From contig CADCIH010000009.1 in NCBI GenBank assembly GCA_902801465.1, positions 94,314 to 158,313 of the forward strand: 64,000 nucleotides of DNA. Reading direction: 5' to 3'. The DNA is from an uncultured Bacteroidia bacterium. GTDB lineage: Bacteria; Bacteroidota; Bacteroidia; Bacteroidales; F082. Positions 6,625 to 15,606 of this stretch are shown here, piece by piece. The position numbers were made by a program, and so were the translations under genes. The notes below the pieces were generated by a model, which worked only from the letters and a program-made list of their open reading frames with translations, did no database searches and was not told the DNA's origin. The stretch's first letter is position 1. Each line of letters opens with the position of its first letter.

Positions 6625-8136
6625 ATGGATCAACGCATTGCAATGAACCCCAACCTGCTGGTGCAGTATCTGCAAAAACCAGCAGCTGAATTTACTCGCG
6701 CCGACATCATCCGCTACTGCGAGGAAAACGAAATCGAATTCGTGAATTTCCACTATTGTGGATGGGACGGCAAACTCAAAACCCTCAATTTTGTCATCCA
6801 TAGCGCCGAACACCTGGAGAACATCCTCTCCGCTGGCGAGCGTGTCGATGGCTCCAGCCTCTTCCCCTTCATCGAAGCCGGAAAGAGCGACCTCTATGTG
6901 GTGCCGAAATACCGCACCGCCTTCCGTAACCCCTTCGCCGAGGTGCCTACCCTCGACATCCTCTGCTCGTTCTACAACCGTGACGGCGAGCCCTTCGAGA
7001 GCTCACCGGAGTACATCCTCCGCAAGGCCCATCAGGTCTTCAAGAAGACCACAGGTCTCGAGATGCAGACCATGGGCGAGCTGGAATACTACATCATCGC
7101 CGATGACGAACAGATCTACGAAGTGCCTGACCAGCGTGGCTACCACGAGAGCGCCCCGTTCAACAAGTTCACCGAATACCGTGTGGAGGCCATGCGCCTC
7201 ATCGCCCAGGCCGGTGGCTTGATCAAATACGGTCACTCCGAGGTGGGTAACTTCACCCACGAAGGCAAGATCTACGAACAGAATGAAATCGAGTTCCTGC
7301 CCACCAACATCGAAGACGCCGCCGACCAGTTGGTCGTGGCCAAGTGGATCATGCGCCAGCTGGCTTACCAGTATGGCGTGGTGCTGACCTTCGCCCCGAA
7401 GATCACTGTGGGCAAAGCCGGTTCCGGTATGCACGTCCACTGCAAGTTCACAAGAAACGGCAAGAGCGTGATGGTGGAAAAAGGCGAGCTCAGCGACTAT
7501 GGCAAGAAGGCCATCGCCGGCTACATGGATGCCGGTACCTCACTGCCTGCCTTCGGTAACCCCAACCCGCTGTCGTTCCTCCGTCTGGTGCCCCATCAGG
7601 AAGCCCCGACCTCGTTGTGCTGGTCGTACAGCAACCGCAGCGCCTTGGTGCGTGTGCCGCTGGGCTGGATCAACAATGGCAAGGACATGGTGGCCGACTG
7701 CAACCCGATGGAGAAGAAGTCGAACCGCGACTTCAGCGACAAGCAGACCTTCGAATGGCGTGCCTCCGACGGCTGCGCCGACATGTACCTGCTGATGGCT
7801 GCCCTCTGCGCCGCCGCCCGTCACGGCTTCGAGATGCCTAACGCCCTTGAGGTGGCCGAGAAGACCTACGTCGGCCTCGGCGTGAACATCCACGACGCCA
7901 AGAACAAGAAGGTGCAGGAAGCCCTCGAACAGCTGCCCGACAGCTGCGTGGCCGCCGCCAAGGAACTCAAGAAGGACCGTGAGATCTACACCGCCAAAGG
8001 CGTGTTCTCCGATGCCATCATCGATTACATGATCAAGTTCCTCAGTGACTTCAAGGATGCCAACCTCCGCAAGGAACTCGGCAACGACACCGAGAAGATC
8101 ATGAAACTCGTGAATGACAATATCCACGTTGGATAG
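6625..8136 (+). CDS. glnA: Glutamine synthetase (type I fold)
   Basis: The 503-residue enzyme makes glutamine from glutamate, ammonia and ATP and is central to nitrogen assimilation. An N-terminal beta-grasp domain (about 20-110) is followed by the catalytic domain. Visible motifs include the metal ligands in GELEYYI, FTHEGKIYEQNEIEF, the ATP-binding histidine region GSGMHVHCKF, and FEWRASDGCADMYL near the end. The sequence is unlike the long type III enzymes and slightly longer than classical 470-residue GSI. Codon use is strongly biased to C-ending codons, consistent with high expression. The start at 6625 is set by the promoter at 6554-6584. Confidence 0.94.
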   Translation: MDQRIAMNPNLLVQYLQKPAAEFTRADIIRYCEENEIEFVNFHYCGWDGKLKTLNFVIHSAEHLENILSAGERVDGSSLFPFIEAGKSDLYVVPKYRTAFRNPFAEVPTLDILCSFYNRDGEPFESSPEYILRKAHQVFKKTTGLEMQTMGELEYYIIADDEQIYEVPDQRGYHESAPFNKFTEYRVEAMRLIAQAGGLIKYGHSEVGNFTHEGKIYEQNEIEFLPTNIEDAADQLVVAKWIMRQLAYQYGVVLTFAPKITVGKAGSGMHVHCKFTRNGKSVMVEKGELSDYGKKAIAGYMDAGTSLPAFGNPNPLSFLRLVPHQEAPTSLCWSYSNRSALVRVPLGWINNGKDMVADCNPMEKKSNRDFSDKQTFEWRASDGCADMYLLMAALCAAARHGFEMPNALEVAEKTYVGLGVNIHDAKNKKVQEALEQLPDSCVAAAKELKKDREIYTAKGVFSDAIIDYMIKFLSDFKDANLRKELGNDTEKIMKLVNDNIHVG

Positions 8137-8195
8137 TGGAAAGATGAAAGTGGAAAGTGGAGAGTTTTCCACTTTCCACTCTCCACTTTCCACTT
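8137..8195. repeat. Heptad palindromic repeat, copy 2 (between convergent genes)
   Basis: GTGGAAA-type units face TTTCCAC-type units, forming a long hairpin exactly between the glnA stop and the LytTR gene stop. The left end reads TAGTGGAAAG, with the glnA stop codon merging into the repeat, as happens with other copies. It probably serves as a bidirectional transcription barrier. Confidence 0.8.
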
Positions 8196-9000
8196 ATAAA
8201 ATCGCTGCAATCTGGTCGTAATAGTTCTTACTGACCGGAATGCGGGCAGTATTAGGCACATCCAGAATAGCATAGGTGAAGTCCTTCTCTTTTTGGAGGA
8301 CTTCAACTCTGTTTTTGTTGACGAAATAGGAACGATGACAGCGGATTAATCCGTTTTTGGCGCAAAGATCTTCAATGCGTTTCATCGAACTGCGCAAAAG
8401 GTAACTGGTGATCTTGCCCTCGTCGAGGTAATAGATGCGCAAGTAGTTTTCGTCCGACTGGATGTAAAGGATGGAAGCCTGAGCCACAATGAGTCTCACG
8501 TTTCCACGCTCGTCCATGAAACGAATCTTCTCACCGAAAGCCAACCGTCCCGCATTGTCGATGTCCTCCTCCTTCTCCAAAATGGTGAAATGCTGGTATA
8601 AAATGAGGTATGGCGCGACCATGGCCATTGCCAAATATACCATTGAATAGCCGAAAAACATGAAATATGCATCGGTCCTGTGGGTGGAAAGCCAGAGATA
8701 CAAAGCGCTGAAGCCAGAGCAAAACAGAACCTCAAACAAACACATGAACCAGTATTGGCGCTGTGTCGGCATGGTCTTGCGACTGACGAAAATCATGGGA
8801 AGCCTCGTGGCAAGCAACACCCCAAGGATGATACAAAAGATCATCACAATATGGAATGAATACCCTCCGAATGCAATATCGTAGCTTTTAAAGGCGAAAG
8901 GGCAAAACAACAACAGCAAGCCAAGCGCAAACAGCGGGATTCCGATGATGTGGCCCCAAAAGGCATTGAGCGAAAAGATGTTTTTCGGCGGTTGTTTCAT
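8194..9000 (-). CDS. Membrane-anchored LytTR DNA-binding regulator
   Basis: The 268-residue protein has about four N-terminal membrane helices (roughly 15-140) and a C-terminal LytTR DNA-binding domain (about 165-268). The domain shows ILYIQSDENYLRIYYLDEG, YLLRSSMKRIEDLC and the diagnostic IRCHRSYFVN. LytTR proteins bind direct repeats and regulate surface and stress genes; a membrane-tethered form without receiver domain presumably senses an envelope signal. It is the last gene of the leftward acpP-fabF-rnc-IPExxxVDY series and starts 6 nt after the preceding gene. Target genes are unknown. Confidence 0.88.
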   Translation of the reverse strand: MKQPPKNIFSLNAFWGHIIGIPLFALGLLLLFCPFAFKSYDIAFGGYSFHIVMIFCIILGVLLATRLPMIFVSRKTMPTQRQYWFMCLFEVLFCSGFSALYLWLSTHRTDAYFMFFGYSMVYLAMAMVAPYLILYQHFTILEKEEDIDNAGRLAFGEKIRFMDERGNVRLIVAQASILYIQSDENYLRIYYLDEGKITSYLLRSSMKRIEDLCAKNGLIRCHRSYFVNKNRVEVLQKEKDFTYAILDVPNTARIPVSKNYYDQIAAIL

Positions 9001-9006
9001 GGCACT

Positions 9007-9456
9007 TTAGGAGTTAAGGTTTTCCAGACAATGTCTTTCGTGCATCTCGATATGCTCCAGCAACACATCAAGTGCGGGAATCTTGCTCAAATCCATGAGA
9101 TAGGCGTAGGTCACGCCGCCAAGACCTCGGATGTTTTTCAGCAATAGGGTGAGTTTGTCCTCGATGATATGATTCCTGACGACGAGCAGATAATCGATCT
9201 GAGGGTTGAGCTTGACGCTGACATGCTCTTTGTGCCGAAGCGACACCAAGTTGAAGGCATTGTTGTTTTCACCGGCATTATAGTAAAAGAAAGCGTAGGG
9301 CAGATGGTTGTCCAATACGATTTCGTTTAATCGTATAAAATTGAACTTCAATGAGTTATTGAAGTTAAACGCCAACTTGTAATCGACAAGCGTGGAGTTG
9401 ATGCCGATCAGATGGATGTCGTCGAACGGGGCAACGGTCAGCTTGTTTTTTTTCAT
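9007..9456 (-). CDS. IPExxxVDY family protein
   Basis: This 149-residue protein has the family landmark near its start (STLVDYKLAFNFN) and the usual ending in EHIEMHERHCLEN. The family is restricted to Bacteroidota and has no known function. Its place directly after rnc, overlapping it by 4 nt, is the conserved position in the phylum, which supports the call. No membrane segment or signal peptide is visible, so it is probably cytoplasmic. Confidence 0.85.
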   Translation of the reverse strand: MKKNKLTVAPFDDIHLIGINSTLVDYKLAFNFNNSLKFNFIRLNEIVLDNHLPYAFFYYNAGENNNAFNLVSLRHKEHVSVKLNPQIDYLLVVRNHIIEDKLTLLLKNIRGLGGVTYAYLMDLSKIPALDVLLEHIEMHERHCLENLNS

Positions 9457-10214
9457 GGTTCCTTGGTTTGGTTCGGTTCGGTCTTAAGGATGTGTTGTTC
9501 CACCAACATGTTCCAGGTCTTCTCAGCGGCCAGTTGTTCGGCTCCTTTGATGGAATAATCGGCGCCGTGGCCGTATTCGATGTCATCGATAACCACCACC
9601 ACTTGGTAGAGGCGATCCTGACGGTTGTTTTTCTCGTTCAACAGCTTGAACACTAGATGGCGTTTCTCTTTCTGCGCCCATTCGAGGAGTTTGCTCTTGA
9701 AGTTTACGTCGGTCTGCTCGAGTTGCTCCAGGTCGATATGCACACGGATGATGCGGTCGATGATGATGTGTTTGGTGAAGTCGTATCCGCGGTCGAGATA
9801 AAGTGCCCCGACAAAGGCCTCGAAGGCGTTGCCTGTCATCGACTTAAAGCTGGAATGGGCATCGTGCGAATAATGAATCATCCGTTCGAAGCCGAGTTTT
9901 TGCGACAGTTTGTTGAGTGACTGGCGGCTTACGATGCGGGAGCGCATCTCGGTGAGGAAACCCTCAGCTTTGGTGGGGAAGAGCCTGAAGAGGTAGTCGG
10001 CCACCGCTGTGCTGAGCACTGCGTCGCCCAAATATTCAAGACGCTCGTTGTTGAGCTTGAAGTTGCCTATGGAGTTCTCTGAAGCCGACTTATGGGTGAA
10101 GGCCAGCTCGTATAACGCGATGTTGCGCGGATAAAAACCGAAATCGTTGTGGATAAATTCCGACAACGTCTTGTTTTTTGAGAAGCAATGTGCAAGATAG
10201 TCCCTTAATGCCAT
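9453..10214 (-). CDS. rnc: Ribonuclease III
   Basis: The 253-residue protein is a full RNase III, cleaving double-stranded RNA in rRNA and mRNA maturation. The catalytic signature NERLEYLGDAVLSTAVADYL and the second acidic site in AFEAFVGALYLDRGYD are both intact in the N-terminal endonuclease domain (about 25-160). A double-stranded-RNA-binding domain follows (about 165-240). It lies 11 nt downstream of fabF in the conserved acpP-fabF-rnc order. Confidence 0.96.
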   Translation of the reverse strand: MALRDYLAHCFSKNKTLSEFIHNDFGFYPRNIALYELAFTHKSASENSIGNFKLNNERLEYLGDAVLSTAVADYLFRLFPTKAEGFLTEMRSRIVSRQSLNKLSQKLGFERMIHYSHDAHSSFKSMTGNAFEAFVGALYLDRGYDFTKHIIIDRIIRVHIDLEQLEQTDVNFKSKLLEWAQKEKRHLVFKLLNEKNNRQDRLYQVVVVIDDIEYGHGADYSIKGAEQLAAEKTWNMLVEQHILKTEPNQTKEP

Positions 10215-10225
10215 TGCTTTCGTTT

Positions 10226-11473
10226 TTAAAGGGTGTATTTCTTGAAGAGGAGCGAGGTGTTCTGACCGCCGAAGCCGAAGGCGTTGCTCATGGCGTAGCG
10301 CAGTTCACGTTGACGTGCCTTGTTGAAGGTGAAGTCGAGTTCGGGGTCGATTTGTGGATCGTCCTCAAAGTGGTTGATGGTGGGGGGAACGATGCCGTCT
10401 CGCAATGCCATGATGGTGGCGATGGCCTCCACGGCACCAGTGCCTCCGAGCAGGTGTCCTGTCATCGACTTGGTGGAGTTGAGGCTGATGTTTTTGGCAT
10501 GGTCTCCAAACAGTTTCTTGATGGCGCCCACTTCGGCTAGGTCGCCTTGCGGAGTGGACGTGCCATGGGTGTTGATATGGTCGATCTCGGTGAGGTCGAT
10601 GCCGGCGTCCTTGATGGCGCGTTCCATGCTAAGGCAGGCGCCGTAGCCTTCAGGATGCGGGGCGGTGATGTGATAGGCGTCGCCCGACATGCCTACGCCG
10701 ACGAGCTCGGCATAGATGTCGGCGCCACGTTGCAAGGCGTGCTCCAGCTCTTCCATCACGACGCAACCGCCGCCTTCGCCCATCACGAAGCCGTCGCGAC
10801 CTTTGTCGAAAGGCCTCGAGGCAGTCAACGGGTCGTCGTTGCGCAGCGAGAGGGCATGCATGGCGTTGAATCCACCGATGCCAGCCTCGCAGATGCCAGC
10901 CTCGGCACCACCAGCCACCACCGCCACGGCCTTGCCGTAACGGATAAGGTCGAAAGCAGCCGCGATGGCGTGCGATGATGAGGCGCATGCCGACACAGTG
11001 GCGAAGTTGGGTCCCCTGAATCCGTGACGGATCGAGATCACCCCTGCCGGGATGTTCAAGATCATCTTCGGGATGTAATAGGGACTGAAACGGGGCACGC
11101 CATCACCTTTGGAGTGCTCCATCACTTCATTGTAAAAATGGGTGACACCGCCAATGCCGGCAGTGAGTACAACACCGACCTCGTCGAAGTTGGTGTTCAC
11201 CGGAGTGAGATGAGAGTTCTCAATGGCCTCTTCCGCCGCCACAATGTCGAACTGCGCATACAAGTCGTGCTTGCGCACATCTTTGCGGTCGAAGAAATCC
11301 AAAGGATCGTAATCCTTGACCTCGGCGGCGAAATGGGTCTTGTAGTTGGTGTGGTCGAAATGAGTAATCTCACCCACGCCGTTTTTCCCACTGACTAAGC
11401 CTTTCCAAAAGTCCTTAACAGTGTTTCCAACAGGCGTGATGGCCCCAAGGCCGGTGACTACTACTCTTTTCAT
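10226..11473 (-). CDS. fabF: Beta-ketoacyl-ACP synthase II
   Basis: The 415-residue condensing enzyme elongates acyl-ACP with malonyl-ACP in fatty acid synthesis. The thiolase-fold triad is complete: Cys in TVSACASSSHAI, His in NTHGTSTPQGD and His in SMTGHLLGGTGAVEA. N-terminal MKRVVVTGLGAITPVGN is typical. It is downstream of acpP, separated by 92 nt that contain a hairpin-forming repeat, and upstream of rnc. Confidence 0.97.
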   Translation of the reverse strand: MKRVVVTGLGAITPVGNTVKDFWKGLVSGKNGVGEITHFDHTNYKTHFAAEVKDYDPLDFFDRKDVRKHDLYAQFDIVAAEEAIENSHLTPVNTNFDEVGVVLTAGIGGVTHFYNEVMEHSKGDGVPRFSPYYIPKMILNIPAGVISIRHGFRGPNFATVSACASSSHAIAAAFDLIRYGKAVAVVAGGAEAGICEAGIGGFNAMHALSLRNDDPLTASRPFDKGRDGFVMGEGGGCVVMEELEHALQRGADIYAELVGVGMSGDAYHITAPHPEGYGACLSMERAIKDAGIDLTEIDHINTHGTSTPQGDLAEVGAIKKLFGDHAKNISLNSTKSMTGHLLGGTGAVEAIATIMALRDGIVPPTINHFEDDPQIDPELDFTFNKARQRELRYAMSNAFGFGGQNTSLLFKKYTL

Positions 11474-11497
11474 TGTACTAGGTGTTAAAAATTTTAA

Positions 11498-11553
11498 GAG
11501 TCAGAAGTCAGGAGACATGCCTTTCGGCTAAGTCTTCTGTCTTCTGACTCCTG
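11498..11553. repeat. Second-family palindromic repeat (AGTCAGAAGTCAGGAG type) between acpP and fabF
   Basis: GAGTCAGAAGTCAGGAGAC at 11498-11516 is followed by a complementary arm GTCTTCTGTCTTCTGACTCC at 11532-11551. It sits inside the acpP-fabF intergenic space, where a strong hairpin could change the acpP to fabF expression ratio. A related single-armed copy lies before pfkA's stop at 22777-22806. Confidence 0.7.
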
Positions 11554-11565
11554 TTTTCTTAATAA

Positions 11566-11808
11566 TTATTCGTTCTTTTGTTGTTCTTCGATCAAACGGA
11601 TCACATCACCAACGGTGACAATGTTTTCCTGCTGGTCGTCCGGAATGGCGATACCGAACTTCTTTTCGAAGTCGAGCATCAGCTCAACAGTGTCCAATGA
11701 GTCAGCACCAAGGTCGTTGGTGAAACTGGCATCCATAGTGACTTCTGATTCGTTAACGCCCAGCTTTTCGGCAATCATGGGCACAATTTGTTCTGCAATA
11801 GTTGACAT
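11566..11808 (-). CDS. acpP: Acyl carrier protein
   Basis: This 80-residue acidic protein carries growing acyl chains on a phosphopantetheine arm attached to the Ser in [12 protein letters not shown]. The sequence [17 protein letters not shown] is a normal ACP start, so I use the ATG at 11808 and not the in-frame Met three codons earlier. It heads the leftward fabF-rnc gene series and has its own good promoter. Confidence 0.96.
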   Translation of the reverse strand: MSTIAEQIVPMIAEKLGVNESEVTMDASFTNDLGADSLDTVELMLDFEKKFGIAIPDDQQENIVTVGDVIRLIEEQQKNE

Positions 11809-11860
11809 AGTTTTCAAATTTTTGATTAAAAATAAAATCTCTCGTTTTCAAAATATCTGG

Positions 11861-11892
11861 CAAAGGTACGACAATTTTTATATATACTCCAA
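11861..11892 (-). promoter_or_regulatory. acpP promoter (-33 and -7 elements)
   Basis: On the minus strand TTTG (ending at 11890) and TACCTTTG (11868-11861) are about 21 nt apart. This matches Bacteroidota consensus and lies 52 nt before the acpP start. Confidence 0.6.
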
Positions 11893-11935
11893 ATTTTTCG
11901 GATTTTTTCCTAATTTTACACCAAAAATAACACCT

Positions 11936-14452
11936 ATGGACCAACCAGTCAAAAAGCTTTTTCTTCTTGATGCCTATGCTTTGATTTACAGGGCATTCTT
12001 TGCGATGAGCAAGCGTCCGGCCATCAACTCTAAAGGCCTGAACACCTCCGCGGTGATGGGATTTCTGAATACCTTGTATGATGTGTTGCGCAACGAAAAG
12101 CCCACCCATATCGGCGTGGCCTTTGACCTCCATGGCACTACCGTGCGTGCCCAGGAATTTTCCGAATACAAAGCCAACCGTGAAGCCATGCCCGACGACC
12201 TGAGGGCTTCGATACCTTATATTATAAGGCTGATTGAGGGCTTCAATATCCCGGTTTACGCCGCCGAAGGCTACGAAGCCGACGATGTCATCGGGACCCT
12301 TTCACGCAAAGCGGAACAAGAAGGCTTCATCACTTACATGATGACCCCCGACAAGGACTTCGGACAACTGGTCACCGACAAGGTGTTTATTTATAAACCC
12401 GCCAAGTTCGGCGCCCCGGCACAGGTGGTCGGTCCAAAGGAAGTCTGTGAGAAATACGGAATTGCCAAACCTTCCCAAGTGATAGATATCCTCGGGCTCT
12501 GGGGCGATGCCTCCGACAACATCCCAGGCATCCCGGGCATCGGCGAGAAAAACGCCTCCCTTCTGATTGGCAAATATGGCAGCGTGGAAGAGGTGATTGC
12601 CCACGCCGACGAACTCAAAGGAAAACAACAGGAAAACGTCCGCAACTTTGCCGAACAAGGCCTGATGTCGAAACATCTCGCCACCATTATGCTCGACGCC
12701 CCAGTGGATTTCAACGCCGAGGAACTGGAACTCAACGAACCAAACGTCCCGGCATTGCTCGAGTTGTTCGACGAATTGGAGTTCAGGACGTTCAAGCAGC
12801 GGTTTGTGAGAGACTATGGGGTAGTGGAAAGTGGAAAGTGGAAAACGGAAAACGGAGAGTTTTCCACTTTCCGTTCTCCGTTCTCCGTTTTCCACTCTCT
12901 CGTTCTTTCCCAGGATGAATTCCGCTGGGAATCGCATCGCGCCGAGATTGAGAATCCGGAAATCATCAAAGTGGGTTATAACCTGAAGCCCATCCTCGCA
13001 GGGCTGCGAAAAAAAGGCATTACCCCTCAAGGACCCCTCTTTGACGTGATGATCGCCCATTACCTTATCGAACCGGAACAACGCCATACGCTGGAGATAC
13101 TCTCCGAGGTCTATCTCCATAAGGAGTTCAATTCCATGGGCAACTTGTGGAACCCCGACGAGGGCGATGACATCGTGCGTGAGCTGTTCCAAGTGTTCCA
13201 ACCTATGCTGAAACAGAATGGCCTTGAGCGGCTGTTCTACGATATCGAGATGCCCCTCGTCCACGTGCTTGGCGTGATGGAGGAGAACGGGGTGAAGATC
13301 GACAGCCAGAACCTACATGCCATTAGCGAGGAATTTGGCGTCCATATACATCAACTGGAAGAAAACATCTACGAGATGGCCGGACTGCGATTCAATATCG
13401 CATCGCCTAAACAGCTAGGCGAGGTGCTCTTCGAACGCATGCAACTCGATGCCAAGGCCAAAAAGACCCGAACCGGTCAGTATGCCACCGGTGAAGAAGT
13501 CCTGCAAAAGCTGGCTGGAAAACATCCCATCATTAATGCGATTTTGGAGTACCGTTCCTACACGAAGCTGAAATCCACCTATTTGGACGCATTGCCGGCG
13601 CTGATCAACCCAAGAGACGGTCTGATCCATACCTCATTCAATCAGGCGGTCACCGCTACAGGACGTCTCAGCTCGAACAACCCCAACCTGCAAAACATCC
13701 CCGTGCGCACCGATAAGGGGCGGGAGATACGCCGTGCCTTCGTGCCACGCAGTCCCGAATATACCCTCATGGCTGCCGATTACTCGCAGATCGAATTGCG
13801 CATCATCGCTCATCTGAGCGGAGATCCGGCAATGATAGCCGACTTTCAGCTGGGGCATGACATCCATGCCGCCACAGCCGCCAAGGTGTTTCACGTGCCG
13901 CTCGACCAAGTCACCAAGGAGCAACGTAGCCGCGCCAAGGCGGTCAACTTCGGCATCATCTACGGCATGTCGGCTTTCGGCCTTGCCGAACGCATGGAAA
14001 TCTCCCGCGGCGAAGCTTCCGACATCATCAAGAAATACTTCGAGGAATACGCAGGCATCAAGGAGTATATGAACCGCAGCATCGCTCTCGCCAAAGAACG
14101 GGGTTACGCCGAGACCATCCTTGGGCGCCGACGCTACCTGCGTGATATTAATGCCGACAATGCCACCGTGCGTAACTTCGCCGAACGCAACGCCATCAAT
14201 GCGCCTATTCAAGGCTCCTCCGCCGATATGATAAAAATCGCCATGATCGGCATCCAAAGCGAACTGGAACGACTCCATCTGAAGTCAAAGATGATCCTGC
14301 AAGTCCACGACGAACTGGTCTTCGATGCACATCTCGATGAACTCGATGTATTAAAATCCTTGGTGAACGACAAAATGGTAAACGCCCTGCCGCTCTCAGT
14401 CCCGGTAATCGTGGAGATTAATACGGGCGAGAACTGGCTGGAAGCTCATTAA
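11936..14452 (+). CDS. polA: DNA polymerase I, proofreading domain degenerate and carrying an in-frame repeat
   Basis: The 838-residue protein starts at MDQPVKKLFLLDAYALIYRA. The 5'-3' exonuclease domain (about 1-290) has TPDKDFGQLV and the helix-hairpin-helix IPGIPGIGEKNA. The polymerase domain (about 435-838) has motif A AADYSQIELRIIAHLSGD, motif B RSRAKAVNFGIIYGMSAFG and motif C QVHDELVFD, so synthesis should be intact. The middle 3'-5' exonuclease region is only about 140 residues and lacks the first DxE motif; in its place (about 296-321) is a repeat-encoded peptide. The second motif is also altered (GYNLKPIL, no Asp). Proofreading is therefore probably absent. Bacteroides homologues are typically over 900 residues. 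The 3' end overlaps the convergent neighbour by 4 nt. Confidence 0.94.
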   Translation: MDQPVKKLFLLDAYALIYRAFFAMSKRPAINSKGLNTSAVMGFLNTLYDVLRNEKPTHIGVAFDLHGTTVRAQEFSEYKANREAMPDDLRASIPYIIRLIEGFNIPVYAAEGYEADDVIGTLSRKAEQEGFITYMMTPDKDFGQLVTDKVFIYKPAKFGAPAQVVGPKEVCEKYGIAKPSQVIDILGLWGDASDNIPGIPGIGEKNASLLIGKYGSVEEVIAHADELKGKQQENVRNFAEQGLMSKHLATIMLDAPVDFNAEELELNEPNVPALLELFDELEFRTFKQRFVRDYGVVESGKWKTENGEFSTFRSPFSVFHSLVLSQDEFRWESHRAEIENPEIIKVGYNLKPILAGLRKKGITPQGPLFDVMIAHYLIEPEQRHTLEILSEVYLHKEFNSMGNLWNPDEGDDIVRELFQVFQPMLKQNGLERLFYDIEMPLVHVLGVMEENGVKIDSQNLHAISEEFGVHIHQLEENIYEMAGLRFNIASPKQLGEVLFERMQLDAKAKKTRTGQYATGEEVLQKLAGKHPIINAILEYRSYTKLKSTYLDALPALINPRDGLIHTSFNQAVTATGRLSSNNPNLQNIPVRTDKGREIRRAFVPRSPEYTLMAADYSQIELRIIAHLSGDPAMIADFQLGHDIHAATAAKVFHVPLDQVTKEQRSRAKAVNFGIIYGMSAFGLAERMEISRGEASDIIKKYFEEYAGIKEYMNRSIALAKERGYAETILGRRRYLRDINADNATVRNFAERNAINAPIQGSSADMIKIAMIGIQSELERLHLKSKMILQVHDELVFDAHLDELDVLKSLVNDKMVNALPLSVPVIVEINTGENWLEAH
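12822..12896. repeat. Heptad palindromic repeat, copy 3 (in frame inside polA)
   Basis: Three GTGGAAA units and two GGAAAAC-type units are followed by the complementary TTTCCAC, TTCTCCG and TTTTCCAC units. The whole is read through in the polA frame as VESGKWK-, TENGE- and SPFSVF-like blocks. The left end again reads TAGTGGAAAG, here out of phase so that it gives no stop. Confidence 0.9.
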
Positions 14453-15606
14453 TCTTTATGTGTCAAGATGATGACCTTTCGCTCATCGGATAGCGTAGTG
14501 GCGAAAAGATAGGTCTGGTCGCCATCATTAATCTTTAGGCTCTTCCTTATTTCCGCAACAGTCATTGGAAAGTTGCGTACTGCAATGCTGGCCTTATCGA
14601 CATCCTTTAATAAATCCTTCGCCTTTTTGCCATAGATAGCCCATCCATCCACTTCGAAAATACGGCCAGGAAAATCTTGAATTAATGAATCAGAGGTGTA
14701 AAGATGGCTGTTTCGGTGAAGTTTCTTCAAAGCATAGCGCTGGCTCAGCATCTTATAGCAGCCGCCTTTCATCAGGGCGACGTTGGGCTCGTAGAGATAG
14801 TGACCAAGCTCTTTTGCGAGTTGCAATATTGCAACCCTCTCCTCTTCCATGCTGAAGGTTACGGCGGGCTGTCGGGTCTCAAGGTTGACGCACGTATAGG
14901 TCGGTTCGCCATCAAACGCCCGCTCCATAATGAACAACAACTCCTTGCATTCATTGCTGACAGCCACCACGTGGATTTCCTTGACATGTCTCAGTTCCTT
15001 AAGGGCTTGGCTGATGTCGAGCATGGGGGAGAGCTTCACCATCACTCGTTTCGCTTTTTGAAGCATCAGGTCTTGAAGCTCAACCACATTAGGGGTGCAG
15101 TCGCTGACGCTCACCACTTTTCTTCCGTGGACATCACGACGGGCCGGGTCGATGAAAAGACAGTCCAATGGTTCACATTGGTTGAGGAAGACCTCGGCTG
15201 AGTCGTTATGGACGACCATAGTCTTGGCCCCGAGGACCTCGTAGTTATGCCGTGCCAAAGCACAAAGCTCTGGGTTGTGCTCTACATAGTCGCTGTGTTG
15301 GAAGTTTTGCGAGATATAATAACAATCGATGCCCAACCCTCCGGTAAGGTCGGCAAACGATCCTCCTTTCATTAATGAGGCTTTATAATTGGCGGAAGCT
15401 TCCGAGGAGCATTGCTCGATGGAGAGGTGGGAGGGAAACAGCAGTTCGGGATTGGCGCTCCACGACGGCACTTTCTTGCGAAGCAGTTGCCGTGCCTCTA
15501 TTTGACGCAATGCCAAGGCCATATCGACCTTGGCATTGCTGTGTTTCAAAGCCAATTCATGAACATCGTCGTTGAGATGTTCCTCTATGAATTGCCTTGT
15601 GTCCAT
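14449..15606 (-). CDS. Class I SAM-dependent methyltransferase with THUMP-like domain
   Basis: This 385-residue protein matches the Bacteroidota family typified by P. gingivalis PG_1098. An N-terminal helical part (about 1-85) precedes a Rossmann methyltransferase core with SAM motif I FADLTGGLGIDCYYIS and motif IV FIDPARRD. The C-terminal region (about 290-385) corresponds to the THUMP-like RNA-binding domain. An RNA substrate is likely from the domain pairing, but the exact target is not known. The gene ends head to head with polA and its start touches the stop of the pseudouridine synthase gene, so those two are probably cotranscribed. Confidence 0.85.
   Translation of the reverse strand: MDTRQFIEEHLNDDVHELALKHSNAKVDMALALRQIEARQLLRKKVPSWSANPELLFPSHLSIEQCSSEASANYKASLMKGGSFADLTGGLGIDCYYISQNFQHSDYVEHNPELCALARHNYEVLGAKTMVVHNDSAEVFLNQCEPLDCLFIDPARRDVHGRKVVSVSDCTPNVVELQDLMLQKAKRVMVKLSPMLDISQALKELRHVKEIHVVAVSNECKELLFIMERAFDGEPTYTCVNLETRQPAVTFSMEEERVAILQLAKELGHYLYEPNVALMKGGCYKMLSQRYALKKLHRNSHLYTSDSLIQDFPGRIFEVDGWAIYGKKAKDLLKDVDKASIAVRNFPMTVAEIRKSLKINDGDQTYLFATTLSDERKVIILTHKD

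Noticed and set aside
12302-13264. 320-codon leftward open frame inside polA
   Set aside because: Antisense of polA. It also passes through the heptad repeat, which is stop-free in all frames, so its length is no evidence.
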